Positions 24,615 through 33,720 of a stretch of 64,000 nucleotides of DNA are shown one piece after another. Every line of letters begins with the position of its first letter. The stretch's first letter is position 1. The position numbers were made by a program, and so were the translations under genes. Under the pieces are notes generated by a model. That model was not told the origin of the DNA. It saw only the letters and a program-made list of their open reading frames with translations, and made no database searches. Source of the DNA: Halopelagius longus (GTDB lineage: Archaea; Halobacteriota; Halobacteria; Halobacteriales; Haloferacaceae); NCBI RefSeq assembly GCF_900100875.1, contig NZ_FNKQ01000002.1, positions 744,001 through 808,000 of the forward strand, in the 5' to 3' direction.

Positions 24615-26783
24615 CTACAGGAAGGCAAAGAGCAGGTACGCGGCGGCGAGCAGTACGGTGGCGTGCTTGACGCCGTCGTAGAGGCTCCCCTCGCCGAGTT
24701 GTCCGGCGACGAGGCCGGAGCAGACGCCCTGTATGGCCGCGACGTGGAAGAACAGCAGTTCGTACGCCGCCGTATCGACGGTCCGCAGGCCGGAGAAGAG
24801 GCCGGTGGAGACGCCGCCGACCTCCCCGCTCCCGATGGCGGGCGAACTACCCGCGGCTTCGACGGCCGGGATGAACGCGACGGTCAGCGCCGCGATGATG
24901 CCGAGGAAGACGAGAAACGAGATGTAGATGACGACGAGGTAGGTGAGCATCTCCTGTCGTCGCTCCTCGCGGAGTCTACGACTGTCCTGCGCCTCGTCGG
25001 CCGCGATGCGGAGGACGGGCGCGATGTCGCCGCTGGCGACCATCGCGTTCGTGATGAGCGTCACCGCCCGCGAGACGAGGGGCGTCCGAACGCGCTCCTC
25101 CATCCGGCGAAGCGCCGTCTGCACGTCCGCGCCCCAGCGGATGTCCCGCCACGTGCGCTCCAGTTCCGCCGAGAGCGGCCCGAGGTCGGTCCGCGCGAGG
25201 CGTTCGATGCTCCCGACCACCGTCGCGCCCGCCTCGTTGACGCTCGCCATCCGGTCGAGGAAGTCCGGAATCTCGTCTTCGATGCGCCGGAGGCGGCGCT
25301 TCTCCACCTCGTGGGAGAGTGCGACGCCGCCGAGGACGAGTACGGCCGCCACGACGAGGGGTCCGTCCACCGCCGCGACGAGTGTCATCACGGCATCGGA
25401 GGACGCGCCGGGGACCGGACCCGCCGTCACCGTCTCCAGCGCCGCCGACACCTCGGCCGACCGGCCGACCGAGAGGGCGAACCAGACGAACGCCGCGGGG
25501 AGCGTGACGAACAGCGTGTTCGCCGGGCGTTCGAGGAACGTCCGCCCGGGTCGCTCGAACGCGGTTCGTACCCCCTTCAGCCGGTCGTAGACGGCGAGTC
25601 GCTCCCGGTTCGGCGAGTCGGCCGCCTCGAATCCGCCGTCCGAGACGGTGGCCGGCGACTCCGGGCGGGGAGCGCCGCCGGTTCGCGCCGTCACCTCGAC
25701 GCCCGTCTCGAACGAGTCCGCCCCGTCGCCCCGGCCGGGGGTGCGAATCGACTCGGTCATGCTGTCGATGTAGACGGCGAACCCGAACGTCGCGAGGGGG
25801 ACGCCGACGTAACCGACGACGGCGAGGAGGCCCAGCGTGTCCTGCATGACGAGTCCGACGACGACCAAGACGGTGATGAAGAACAACGGCCCGGCGACGA
25901 GGACGGTGACGTAAATCTCCGCGAACGCCGAGAGCAGTTCGAGATACTGCTTCTGTTGGGCTTCGGCCTCGTCTTGGAACCGCTCGTACTGCTCGCTGAG
26001 GAACGACGCGAGGTTCCGCCCGCTTCCGAGGACGCTCGCGAGGTTCTCGGCGAACTCCTCGGCGTTGTCGCTCGGCGTACGCTCGGCGGTGCGCTGAAGC
26101 GCGGTTATCACGTCGGTGCCGAAGGCGTTCACGTCGCGGACGGCGATGCCGAGTTCGCGCGCCGCCTCCCCGTAGACGTCTCGGTTCCGCGTGAGCGTGT
26201 CCAGCACCTTCGGGAACGGCATCCCGGAACGAGAGAGGGCGTAGACGAACGCGACGGTCCGCGGTAGCGTCGCGTCTACCTTCACGCCGCGGGCGCGCGC
26301 CATCGAGTCGAGGTACTGCCACCGCGCCCAGTACGTCCCCGCCGCCAGCGTCGCGCCGAGGGTGGCGCTCGACACCAACAGCAGCACGAACAGTTCGCCG
26401 GGGGTGAGGTTCGGCACCCGAACGACGGCCGCGAGGAACTCCACCGCCTCGGGGAGTCTCGCCCGGAGGGACTCCTCGGAGACGGCGAGGAGTCGCAGCA
26501 CGCCCGCCGCGAGGTAGACGCCGAAGACGCTCCCCGCGACGCCGAACGCCCCCGCCATCAGGAGCGTCTGGGAGGCGTAGACGCGGTGGGTCTCCCCCGA
26601 GAACGCCGCGCGGAGGCGGGTGAGTTGGTCCCGTCGGTGCGGGTTCTCGTTCGCCACGTACCGGCCGAACAGGGGAAGCGAGACGCGGGAGACCAGCAGG
26701 TGCGCCCGCGCGCTGAACGGGACGCAGGCGAACGGGACGCAGACCAACGTCGCCGCGAGGAGCGGCAGGTAGCCGACGAGCAT
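24615..26783 (-). CDS. Type II/IV secretion-like F protein (PilC/TadC-like)
   Basis: A 722-residue membrane protein with two T2SSF domains (about 160-340 and 520-690), each with the E-x-A-x-x-x-A-x-x-L and hydrophobic segment pattern. About eight to ten transmembrane helices are seen, the last ones at the C-terminus. It is the platform of an archaeal type IV pilus. It is one base downstream of the ATPase stop and thus co-transcribed. No pilin genes are within the window. Confidence 0.9.
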   Translation of the reverse strand: MLVGYLPLLAATLVCVPFACVPFSARAHLLVSRVSLPLFGRYVANENPHRRDQLTRLRAAFSGETHRVYASQTLLMAGAFGVAGSVFGVYLAAGVLRLLAVSEESLRARLPEAVEFLAAVVRVPNLTPGELFVLLLVSSATLGATLAAGTYWARWQYLDSMARARGVKVDATLPRTVAFVYALSRSGMPFPKVLDTLTRNRDVYGEAARELGIAVRDVNAFGTDVITALQRTAERTPSDNAEEFAENLASVLGSGRNLASFLSEQYERFQDEAEAQQKQYLELLSAFAEIYVTVLVAGPLFFITVLVVVGLVMQDTLGLLAVVGYVGVPLATFGFAVYIDSMTESIRTPGRGDGADSFETGVEVTARTGGAPRPESPATVSDGGFEAADSPNRERLAVYDRLKGVRTAFERPGRTFLERPANTLFVTLPAAFVWFALSVGRSAEVSAALETVTAGPVPGASSDAVMTLVAAVDGPLVVAAVLVLGGVALSHEVEKRRLRRIEDEIPDFLDRMASVNEAGATVVGSIERLARTDLGPLSAELERTWRDIRWGADVQTALRRMEERVRTPLVSRAVTLITNAMVASGDIAPVLRIAADEAQDSRRLREERRQEMLTYLVVIYISFLVFLGIIAALTVAFIPAVEAAGSSPAIGSGEVGGVSTGLFSGLRTVDTAAYELLFFHVAAIQGVCSGLVAGQLGEGSLYDGVKHATVLLAAAYLLFAFL

Positions 26784-26784
26784 G

Positions 26785-28611
26785 TCAGTCGGCCGCGCCC
26801 GCCTCCGTTTCCTCGTCGTCGCCGTCCGCGTCGTCGCCGTCGTTCGCGCGCGCCGCCCCGCCTCCGTCGGGGGCGTCGTCGTCGCCGTCGGGGCCGCCCG
26901 CCTCCTCGCGGCGGACGCCGACCGAATCCGCGGCGTCGCCCGCCACGGCCACCTCGTCGGCGTCCGCTCGCTCCGTCAACCGCCGCATCGCCCGTTCGGG
27001 GTCGGCGTAGTACTCGTTGACCAGCGCCGTGAAGCGTCGGTAGTCGGCGACGTCCATCTCGGCCAGAAGGCGGAGGAACCGCTCGCGCCGGCGAACCTCC
27101 CGGCGGAGTTCGGTCCTGCTCCACCCGCGTTCGCGCTGTATCTCGTCGACGAGGACGGAGTCGGACTGCCGGAAGGTGTCCGCGTCGGCGTTCCACCGGA
27201 ACGCCCGCGAGTAGTCGAGTTCGCCCGTCCGCTGGTCGATGCCGCCGATTTCCCCGATGGCCTTCGACCGGCGGACGCGTTCGCCCTCGAATCGGGTGAG
27301 CGTCTGCACGCACAGCAGGTCGAGCGACTGGACCATCGCCCGCGGCACGTTGATGGGTTCGTTCTCCAGTCGGTTGATGACCGTCTCGATGCTGTCGGCG
27401 TGCATCGTCGAGAACGTCGTGTGGCCGGTGTTCATCGCCTGAAACAGCGTGACGGCCTCCTCGCCGCGCACCTCCCCGACGACGATGAACTCGGGGCGGT
27501 GACGGAGGGCCGACCGAAGGAGGTCGTACATGTCGATATCCGACCCCTCGCCGAGTCGTTCCCGCGTCACCGAGGAGAGCCAGTTGTCGTGGTACAGAGA
27601 CAGTTCGCGCGTGTCCTCGATGGTCAGCACCTTCGAGCGCGGCGGGATGAACATCGAGACGGCGTTCATCGAGGTGGTCTTCCCCGACGCCGTCCCCCCG
27701 GCGAAGATGAGGCTCTTGTTGTTCTCGATGCAGAGCCACAGGTACGCCATCTGCTCGACGGAGAACGTGCCGTTCCGTATCAGGTCGACGGGCGTGAACG
27801 GTTCGTCGGCGTACATGCGGATGGTGAACGCCGACCCGCGTGGCGTCACCTCCTCGCCGAGGGCGAGTTCCGCGCGCGACCCGTCCGGGAGCGTCGTCCC
27901 GAGAACCGGGTCGCCGACGCTGACGTGTCGGCCGGACCGTTGCGCGAGGCGGATGACGAAACTGTCCAGTTCCTCGCTTCCGAACGAGACGTTCGTCTCG
28001 ATGTCGGTGTAGTCGTCGTGGTACGCGAAGATGGGCAGGTCGTACCCGTCGCAGGAGATGTCCTCGATGCGGGGGTCCCGCATCAGGGGGTCGATGCGGC
28101 CGTACCCGCGGAAGTCCCGGTGCAGGTAGTACAAAAGCGCGTGGAACTGCCGCATCTCGATATCGACGCCGTACTGTTCGAGGAGCAATCGGAGTTCCTT
28201 CCGAAGCGTCTCCTCCTCGTTCGGTTCCGCGCTCGTCCGGTAGAGCAACGGGTCGCGGATGTCCTCCCGGACCCGATCCAACAGGTCGCGTTGGAACTCG
28301 TCTAAATCCGGCTCGACCGCGTAGTAGCGGTGTTCGCTCGCCTCGTCGTCGTAGGTGACGACGACGTGGGCGTACGGCGCGTTCACCCAGTAGCGGTCAA
28401 CGACGGACTCGGAGTCCGGGGGGTCGAACGTCCCGAACGCGCCGTCGTCGGGACGGTACGGCCGAACCTCGACGTGCGACCCGCGGAGAACCTCCGCGGC
28501 CCGCTTGAACCGCCGTTTGACGTCCGCGAACGCGGAGTCGAACCCCCATCCGTCCGCGGGGCTATCCGTCGCGTCCCCGCCGTCACCCCTCTCGTTGTTC
28601 GGTTCTGACAT
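26785..28611 (-). CDS. Type II/IV secretion system ATPase (PilB/TadA-like)
   Basis: A 608-residue hexameric pilus motor ATPase. Walker A is G-G-T-A-S-G-K-T-T at about residues 305-313, the Asp box is D-T-R-E-L-S, and Walker B lies at about 370 with F-I-V-V-G-E-V-R-G-E. The His box is M-H-A-D-S near 401. An N-terminal domain with D-V-E-residue-rich start (residues 1-220) is normal for archaea, and the C-terminal 70 residues are an acidic low-complexity tail. It powers the T2SSF protein encoded downstream (24615-26783). The ATG is at 28611. Confidence 0.92.
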   Translation of the reverse strand: MSEPNNERGDGGDATDSPADGWGFDSAFADVKRRFKRAAEVLRGSHVEVRPYRPDDGAFGTFDPPDSESVVDRYWVNAPYAHVVVTYDDEASEHRYYAVEPDLDEFQRDLLDRVREDIRDPLLYRTSAEPNEEETLRKELRLLLEQYGVDIEMRQFHALLYYLHRDFRGYGRIDPLMRDPRIEDISCDGYDLPIFAYHDDYTDIETNVSFGSEELDSFVIRLAQRSGRHVSVGDPVLGTTLPDGSRAELALGEEVTPRGSAFTIRMYADEPFTPVDLIRNGTFSVEQMAYLWLCIENNKSLIFAGGTASGKTTSMNAVSMFIPPRSKVLTIEDTRELSLYHDNWLSSVTRERLGEGSDIDMYDLLRSALRHRPEFIVVGEVRGEEAVTLFQAMNTGHTTFSTMHADSIETVINRLENEPINVPRAMVQSLDLLCVQTLTRFEGERVRRSKAIGEIGGIDQRTGELDYSRAFRWNADADTFRQSDSVLVDEIQRERGWSRTELRREVRRRERFLRLLAEMDVADYRRFTALVNEYYADPERAMRRLTERADADEVAVAGDAADSVGVRREEAGGPDGDDDAPDGGGAARANDGDDADGDDEETEAGAAD

Positions 28612-28673
28612 GCGTCCCCCTTCCGAAGGTCACCGGCCGTTTCGGTCGGAGTGACTTAAATTCGTGCGGACGT

Positions 28674-29177
28674 TCATGTTCTGTCCACCGACAGGAGGAT
28701 GCCGGCGAAGACGAAGCAGAAGACGACGCCGAGGGGTATCGGGACGCCGGGGAACCCCCGCGTCCACAGGAGGACGGTGGCGACGGAGAGGACGACGCCC
28801 GTCAGACCGAGGAGTCCGCCGAGGAGGCGAACCGGGTCGACCGGCCCCGCCTCGACGGCGTCCTCGCGGGCGTAGTAGAGTGCGGCGAACCCGACGGCCG
28901 CCGCGAGAACGGCGGCGCCGACGGCCCACGCCTGATAGGCGACTGCTATCGTCTGTCCCGACTGGAACGCGACGGCCGAGAGGGGGTCCGAAATCCTGAC
29001 CGCGTCGGCGAACGGGACGCCGAAGGCGTACCGAATCTGAAAGAACGGGAATCGAACGAACAGGACGGACCCGCCGGAGACGGCGGACGAATACGTCACG
29101 TTCCACGGGATGAGCGCCGTCAACCACGCGGATACGACTGCGAGTGCTCCGGCGTGTTCGGAGCGTACCCAGACCAT
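28674..29177 (-). CDS. Haloarchaeal integral membrane protein (DUF7549-like)
   Basis: A 167-residue protein with four hydrophobic helices (about 12-30, 75-100, 115-135 and 140-160). It resembles a small conserved haloarchaeal family (DUF7549 from memory). The start ATG at 29177 has no neighbouring Shine-Dalgarno. It follows the pilus genes but is 62 bases away from the ATPase start. Role unknown. Confidence 0.7.
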   Translation of the reverse strand: MVWVRSEHAGALAVVSAWLTALIPWNVTYSSAVSGGSVLFVRFPFFQIRYAFGVPFADAVRISDPLSAVAFQSGQTIAVAYQAWAVGAAVLAAAVGFAALYYAREDAVEAGPVDPVRLLGGLLGLTGVVLSVATVLLWTRGFPGVPIPLGVVFCFVFAGILLSVDRT

Positions 29178-29307
29178 ACCCGAGGCGAACAGTCGAAGGG
29201 GTAAAACCTACCGACTGTCGTCGCCCGCAACGCGTGCCGACCGTCGGCCCAGAAACGTGGATAGGCGTTACGTTCATACGCGGTGGCACCCAACTTCTAG
29301 TAACGGA

Positions 29308-29784
29308 ATGAGGCGTGATTACTTCCAGTTGGACGTCGAAAACATCGACTGGGTCGAGACGGACGGGGACGCCGAAAAGCCGCTTGTGCGAATCGACTTC
29401 CGGGGTCCGGAAGGGTCGCTTCGGGAGCGTCTGACCGGGACCGAGGAGTCGGTGCTCGAAGCCGAGGAGACGGACGTGGCCTACCGCCTTCAAGACGGTA
29501 TCGACGACCCGTCGGCGACGGGCGTCGTGAGCGTCACGAACCGAATCACCGGGGATTTCGTGCTCGAACTGAACGAAGACGCCGACGACGTACTCCGGTT
29601 CATCCGCGCGGCGCGGGAGTACGGCCAGTACGCCGCCGACCCAGACGAGGGACGCTATCGGGTCGAAATCAGCGTCGAGGGTGAACACCTCGTCTCCTAC
29701 GAGAAACAGACGTTTCTGGTGTACGACAAAGAGGGGAACCTCCTCCGCGGCCAGAGTCTCATCCCCTCCGGCGTCGAACTCTGA
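29308..29784 (+). CDS. DUF5793 family protein
   Basis: A 158-residue soluble acidic protein. The fold begins R-R-D-Y-F-Q-L-D-V-E-N-I-D-W, with L-V-R-I-D-F-R-G-P at about residue 26 and an L-V-Y-D-K-E-G-N-L-L-R-G-Q near the end. It matches the haloarchaeal DUF5793 family, whose function is unassigned. ATG 29308 was chosen rather than the distant in-frame ATG at 29110, because the region between has Arg/Pro shadow composition. It precedes a UDG-like gene on the same strand. Confidence 0.8.
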   Translation: MRRDYFQLDVENIDWVETDGDAEKPLVRIDFRGPEGSLRERLTGTEESVLEAEETDVAYRLQDGIDDPSATGVVSVTNRITGDFVLELNEDADDVLRFIRAAREYGQYAADPDEGRYRVEISVEGEHLVSYEKQTFLVYDKEGNLLRGQSLIPSGVEL

Positions 29785-29870
29785 GGGCGACGCCGCCGGG
29801 TGGCGGACCGACGGGGGTCTCTCGACGGCCGACCGAACCGCATTCGGCAGTATCGCGAGGAATCACACGA

Positions 29871-29878
29871 CCTATTAC
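29871..29878 (+). promoter_or_regulatory. TATA box of the UDG-family gene
   Basis: CCTATTAC lies about 27 bases before the GTG at 29902, which is a usual leaderless distance and decides the start. Confidence 0.5.
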
Positions 29879-29901
29879 GCCGCCGTCGCTACGTCTGCTT
29901 C

Positions 29902-30528
29902 GTGGAGAACGTAACCGACCGCACGAGCAACCCCTTCGGCATGCGACCGGCGTGCGACCGGTTCGTTCCGGGGTACGGAGACGCGAACGCGAACTTCCAC
30001 GTCGTCGGCGACCATCCCGGCGTCCACGGCGGAGAGGTCACGGGCGTCCCGTTCACCAACGAACCCGGGATACGACTGCAGGCCGCACTCGCGGAGGCGG
30101 GACTCCTCGATTCGACCGGCGACGAACCGGACGTTCGGGAGTCTTTCTTCTCGTATCTGCACATGTGCGTCGCCGACGGAACGCCGACGCAGGCGGAGTA
30201 CGACGACATGGAGCGATTCTTCGACGCCGAACTCCGCGCGATAGCCGCGCACGTCCTCCTGCCCGTGGGTGCCCGCGCGACGGCGCACGTCCTGCAGAAC
30301 TACACGGCGCAGGCGTGGAAGACCGAGATAGAGATGGAGGCGCTACACGGCGAGGAGATTCGCGGGAGCGGATTCCTCGTCTACCCCATCAAAGACCCCG
30401 CCGAGTGGGACGAGACGCACCACGACCGACTCGTCGACTCGCTTCTCGAACTCCAGTCGACCGACTACCGACGCGAGGCCGACCTCGGGCGGTTCGAGGC
30501 CGGCAACGACCCGTATCTCGTACGGTAA
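29902..30528 (+). CDS. Uracil-DNA glycosylase family protein
   Basis: A 208-residue protein of the UDG fold. A catalytic-loop-like H-V-V-G-D-H-P-G (about 32-39) is followed by G-V-P-F-T-N near 49-54, both in the arrangement of UDG superfamily motif A. The Cys residues are few and do not make the four-Cys Fe-S site of family 4. Hence it may be a family-5-like or atypical member that excises uracil or other damage, but activity is unproven. GTG 29902 is preferred since a TATA-like box is 27 bases upstream. Confidence 0.7.
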   Translation: MENVTDRTSNPFGMRPACDRFVPGYGDANANFHVVGDHPGVHGGEVTGVPFTNEPGIRLQAALAEAGLLDSTGDEPDVRESFFSYLHMCVADGTPTQAEYDDMERFFDAELRAIAAHVLLPVGARATAHVLQNYTAQAWKTEIEMEALHGEEIRGSGFLVYPIKDPAEWDETHHDRLVDSLLELQSTDYRREADLGRFEAGNDPYLVR

Positions 30529-30863
30529 TCACCCGCACGCTTCTCGAAATGGCGATTTCGGTCGATTTTCCCCGACGAATACGACAGCAACGACCATTAA
30601 GATTAAACGAATTTACGGTTCTGTGCCGATATCGGCTACAATTACCAACCATCCGTCCACTACTCGATGACGAGTTGGTCGTTATTGGCAGGAACAAAGG
30701 ACTTTTGACGACATGCGTCAAACAACGTACTGACGCGCGTGGTGTACTCCGGGCGCGTCAGGTAAGGAACTGCGAGACTGGTGCTCTTCGCAGTGGCTTG
30801 GTCAGTCCGGGGCCCGCGTTCGCGCGGACCCCGCTTCCTTCTCGTTGAACTCCCCGAGAAGCG
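30529..30863. other. Gap with AT-rich patch and hairpins, possible small RNA
   Basis: This 335-base interval contains no convincing protein frame. Its first half has AT-rich motifs (ATTAAGATTAAACG around 30596). In the second half two inverted repeats are visible: GACGCGC/GCGCGTC at about 30732-30760 and ACTGCGA/TCGCAGT at about 30769-30793. A GC-rich hairpin near GGGGCCC/GGACCCC follows at about 30810-30833. It may hold a small RNA gene or just a long terminator and promoter region. Confidence 0.4.
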
Positions 30864-31694
30864 TCAGGAGTCGAGCGACCGGACCTCGACACCGCCGTTG
30901 CCAGCCGAAATCGTCAGCGACGGCCCTCCGTCGCCGAGCGTTCCGGCGACGCGGGACGGCGACTTCGTCGCGTCGGCCAGTTCGATACCGCCGACGTCCA
31001 CGCCGCCGTTCGACGCTCTCACCTCGAACGCCGCGTCTACGTCCGGGCCGACGCGCGCCTCGACGCCGCCGTTGGTGGTCCGTATCTCGGTGTCGCCGCG
31101 GACGGCGGGGACGTCCACGCTCACGCCGCCGTTCTCGACCGTCGCGCCGTCGATTCCGCCCACGTCGCGGGCCTCGACGCCGCCGTTCGTGGCCTCAAGC
31201 GTCACGTATCCATCGACGCGGCGCGCGGTGACGCCGCCGTCGCCGGCCCGAAGCGTCGGGTCGCCGCCGACGCCGCGGGCTTCGATGCCGCCGGTTCGCG
31301 TCTCGGCCGCCGACAGCGACATCGACTGCGGCATCCGGACGTCGAGGCCCGTGGTGATTCGCGACGCTCCCTCGGGGTACGTCGCTTCGAGGACGAGGGT
31401 GCCGTCGGAGACGGAGCGTTCGACCGTCACGTCGGCGAGGAGGCTCTCGTCGACGCCGTACCCGCGCACCGTCATCTCGACGGCGACGGCGTCCCCGTCG
31501 CCCGACGTGACGGTCACCCCGCCGTTCGGGTTCCGGACGGCGAGCGAGTCGCTCCCGTCGGGCGAAAACTGGACGGAGTCCGTCCGTCGCGTCTCGATGG
31601 CGGGCGCGGAACACCCCGCGAGTGCGAGGACCGAACCGCTACCTGCAGTCGCGAGCAACCGACGCCGCGTGAGCGTGGAGGGCGAGTTTCGCAT
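30864..31694 (-). CDS. Tat-exported lipoprotein with DUF4097-like beta-sheet repeats
   Basis: A 276-residue exported protein. The N-terminus has a twin-Arg motif (T-R-R-R-L-L, about residues 9-14) and the lipobox L-A-G-C (about 25-28), so it is probably Tat-exported and lipid-anchored. The mature part (30-276) is built of repeating segments with G-G-V-x-x-x and N-G-G-V-E-A patterns, as in DUF4097 adhesin-like beta-helices. It is likely a cell-surface protein. It is convergent with the gap at 30.5-30.86 kb. Confidence 0.8.
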   Translation of the reverse strand: MRNSPSTLTRRRLLATAGSGSVLALAGCSAPAIETRRTDSVQFSPDGSDSLAVRNPNGGVTVTSGDGDAVAVEMTVRGYGVDESLLADVTVERSVSDGTLVLEATYPEGASRITTGLDVRMPQSMSLSAAETRTGGIEARGVGGDPTLRAGDGGVTARRVDGYVTLEATNGGVEARDVGGIDGATVENGGVSVDVPAVRGDTEIRTTNGGVEARVGPDVDAAFEVRASNGGVDVGGIELADATKSPSRVAGTLGDGGPSLTISAGNGGVEVRSLDS

Positions 31695-31738
31695 CGCCCC
31701 GTAGATACGTCGAACGGACTGAAAAACGCCGGTGGTCG

Positions 31739-32416
31739 TTACGCCAGTCTGTCCGCGAGGCGTCGAAGCGCCCCGTACCCGTCGCGGGGGAGGGGGTGGC
31801 CGTGTCCCACGCAGGCCGCCTCGAACGGGGGGACGCGCTCCGCGAACTCCCGGACGCTCTCCGCGTTCTGGTCGGTGTCGTAGTTCACGAACCGCGGAAG
31901 CAGTTCGAGGGCGCCGTCGGACTCCCGCACCAAGTCGCCGAGGAACGCCGCCTCGTGGGCGTCGTGGTGGTAGCAGACGTGGCCGGGCGTGTGTCCCGGC
32001 GTCCGGTACACGTCGAACTCGCCGACGGAGTCGCCGTCGGCGACCAGTCGCACCTCGTTCTCCGGCACCGTCGCGAACGGCGCGGTCAGTCGCTGGATGA
32101 CGCCCTTGGCGTTCGTCAGGAGGGGGACGACTTCGCCCTGCAGGTAGGCGGCGTCCGGTTCCGCGACGTATATCGGCGTCTCCTCGTCCAACCCGAGAGA
32201 ACCGAGGGCGCCGACGTGGTCCACGTCGTAGTGGGTCAAAAGCACGCGTTCGATGTCGCCCGGCGAGAGGCCCGCACGGTCGAGCATCGCGCGCATCCGG
32301 TCGCCGTCCAACGGCGTCCCGGCGTCCACAAGCGTCAACACCCCGTGGTCGTCCACGAGGTACGCGTTGACCCCTCGCAGTTCGAATCGTCTGACCGCCC
32401 CCGGTTCGAGACTCAT
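31739..32416 (-). CDS. Metallo-beta-lactamase fold hydrolase (H-x-D-x-D-H variant)
   Basis: A 225-residue MBL protein. The metal-binding motif reads T-H-Y-D-V-D-H-V-G (about 65-73), with Asp in place of the second His of the canonical H-x-H-x-D-H. Another metal ligand is in G-H-T-P-G-H (about 140-145), and the C-terminal H is in V-G-H-G-H (about 206). The variation may change the metal or substrate. ATG 32416 is the clear start. It is 44 bases from the next gene. The substrate is unknown. Confidence 0.85.
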   Translation of the reverse strand: MSLEPGAVRRFELRGVNAYLVDDHGVLTLVDAGTPLDGDRMRAMLDRAGLSPGDIERVLLTHYDVDHVGALGSLGLDEETPIYVAEPDAAYLQGEVVPLLTNAKGVIQRLTAPFATVPENEVRLVADGDSVGEFDVYRTPGHTPGHVCYHHDAHEAAFLGDLVRESDGALELLPRFVNYDTDQNAESVREFAERVPPFEAACVGHGHPLPRDGYGALRRLADRLA

Positions 32417-32463
32417 ACGTCGACGTTCGCGGCGAACCGGCAAAAGTGCCGTCCCCGAGGGGG

Positions 32464-33660
32464 TCAACGCTCCGAGAGCAGGAACTGCCCCACGTCGCCG
32501 AGGAAGACGAGAGTCGCCGCGAGGGGGAGGACGACGAGGAGTGCGAGCGTCGCGCCCGACGGTTCGACGGCCACCGCCGTCCCGAACGAGAACGCCCCGA
32601 GGGGGGCGAACGCGCCGACGAGGTAGAGGTACGCCGTCCCGCGGCCGAACTTCGCCACCGTCCCGACGAAGACGAGAGCGAGGAGGGCCGCGCCCGCCGG
32701 GAACGCCAGTCCGACCGAGGGCGGCGCGGAGACGGTCCCGAGGACGAACGCCCCGGGCGGCGTCAGCCCGTGACTCGCCGTCAACGCGGCGGCCGGGTCC
32801 GCCGTCGCCGCGGACGCGAGTGCGGAGAGCGCATCGAGGTTCGACCGCAGGTAGCCGGTGAGACCGGCGGCGTACCCGATGCCCGCGAGGAACACCGCGG
32901 TCCACGCGTACCAAAGCGGACTCCGCGTCGAACCCTCGTCGGTCGCCGCCTCGTCGGTTCCCGAGGCCGACGCGGAAGCAGACTCGTCTGCGCTTCGGTC
33001 GGTTCGACTCCGCGAGCGATTTCGGGAGGCCGACGTCCGGCCGCCGGACGGCCGGTCGGCGGACCGCCGCGACCGACCGCGCGACGACCGAGAGCCCCGA
33101 GTCCCCGTCGAAGACGAGGCGGAGGACGACGAAGACCGAGTAGAACTGGACGACGAAGACCGAGTAGAACCGGACGACGAAGACCGAGTAGAACCGGACG
33201 ACGAAGACCGAGTAGAACCGGACGACGTGGAAGACCGGCCGGAAGAAGACGCGGACCGCGACGACGACGACGACGACCCCGCCGTCGAAGCGTTCGACGA
33301 CGCGGCGGTTCCGCCGCCCGACCCCGACGATGACCGACCGCTACCCGTCGAACCGGACGACCGGGAGGCGGTCTGCCAGCGGTTCCCGCCGGCACTCGAC
33401 GGGCGCGTCATCCCCGCCGTCGGGAGGCCGTCGAGTCGCTTCGAGACGTAGTTCGCGTGTCCCATCCGGTCGTACGCGGACCGCTCCGTCTCGTCGGAGA
33501 GCACCTCGTACGCCTTCTTGAGCGTCTTGAACTGCGCCGTCGAGCGGTTGTCGTCGTTCACGTCCGGATGGTACTCTCTGGCCTTCTCCCGCCACGCCGC
33601 CTTTATGTCGTCGGAGGAGGCATTCTCCGGAACCTCCAGCAGGTCGTAGAAGTCGTCCAT
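32464..33660 (-). CDS. Membrane-anchored J-domain protein with Ser-rich repeat linker
   Basis: A 398-residue protein. Residues 1-65 form a J-domain (D-F-Y-D-L-L-E-V-P, then K-A-W-R-E-K-A-R-E-Y-H-P-D-V-N with the HPD motif at about 33-35). Residues about 85-220 are a Ser/Arg-rich low-complexity linker encoded by a 24-bp minisatellite. The C-terminal part (about 240-395) has about six hydrophobic helices. J-domains stimulate Hsp70; an Hsp70-recruiting membrane protein is inferred. ATG 33660 is preferred over the upstream 33687. Confidence 0.85.
   Translation of the reverse strand: MDDFYDLLEVPENASSDDIKAAWREKAREYHPDVNDDNRSTAQFKTLKKAYEVLSDETERSAYDRMGHANYVSKRLDGLPTAGMTRPSSAGGNRWQTASRSSGSTGSGRSSSGSGGGTAASSNASTAGSSSSSSRSASSSGRSSTSSGSTRSSSSGSTRSSSSGSTRSSSSSSTRSSSSSASSSTGTRGSRSSRGRSRRSADRPSGGRTSASRNRSRSRTDRSADESASASASGTDEAATDEGSTRSPLWYAWTAVFLAGIGYAAGLTGYLRSNLDALSALASAATADPAAALTASHGLTPPGAFVLGTVSAPPSVGLAFPAGAALLALVFVGTVAKFGRGTAYLYLVGAFAPLGAFSFGTAVAVEPSGATLALLVVLPLAATLVFLGDVGQFLLSER
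33124..33227. repeat. 24-bp minisatellite in the J-domain protein linker
   Basis: Four copies of a 24-base unit (GGACGACGAAGACCGAGTAG plus AACC) at 33124, 33148, 33172 and 33196, followed by an 8-base partial copy. It encodes the eight-residue unit S-T-R-S-S-S-S-G on the minus strand. The copies differ by at most one base, so a recent or slippage-prone array is likely. Confidence 0.85.
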
Positions 33661-33720
33661 TCCCGTCGCTACCGGGTACGAAATCACTTGCTTTGAATGT
33701 ACCGGCGTCGTACCAGTCAG

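Noticed and set aside
30389-30721. Minus-strand 110-codon frame in the gap after the UDG gene
   Set aside because: Its Ser/Arg-rich composition and overlap with the UDG gene are those of a shadow, and no start signal or motif supports it.
33124-33227. CRISPR array at the 24-bp repeats
   Set aside because: The units are directly adjacent without spacers and encode part of a protein linker.
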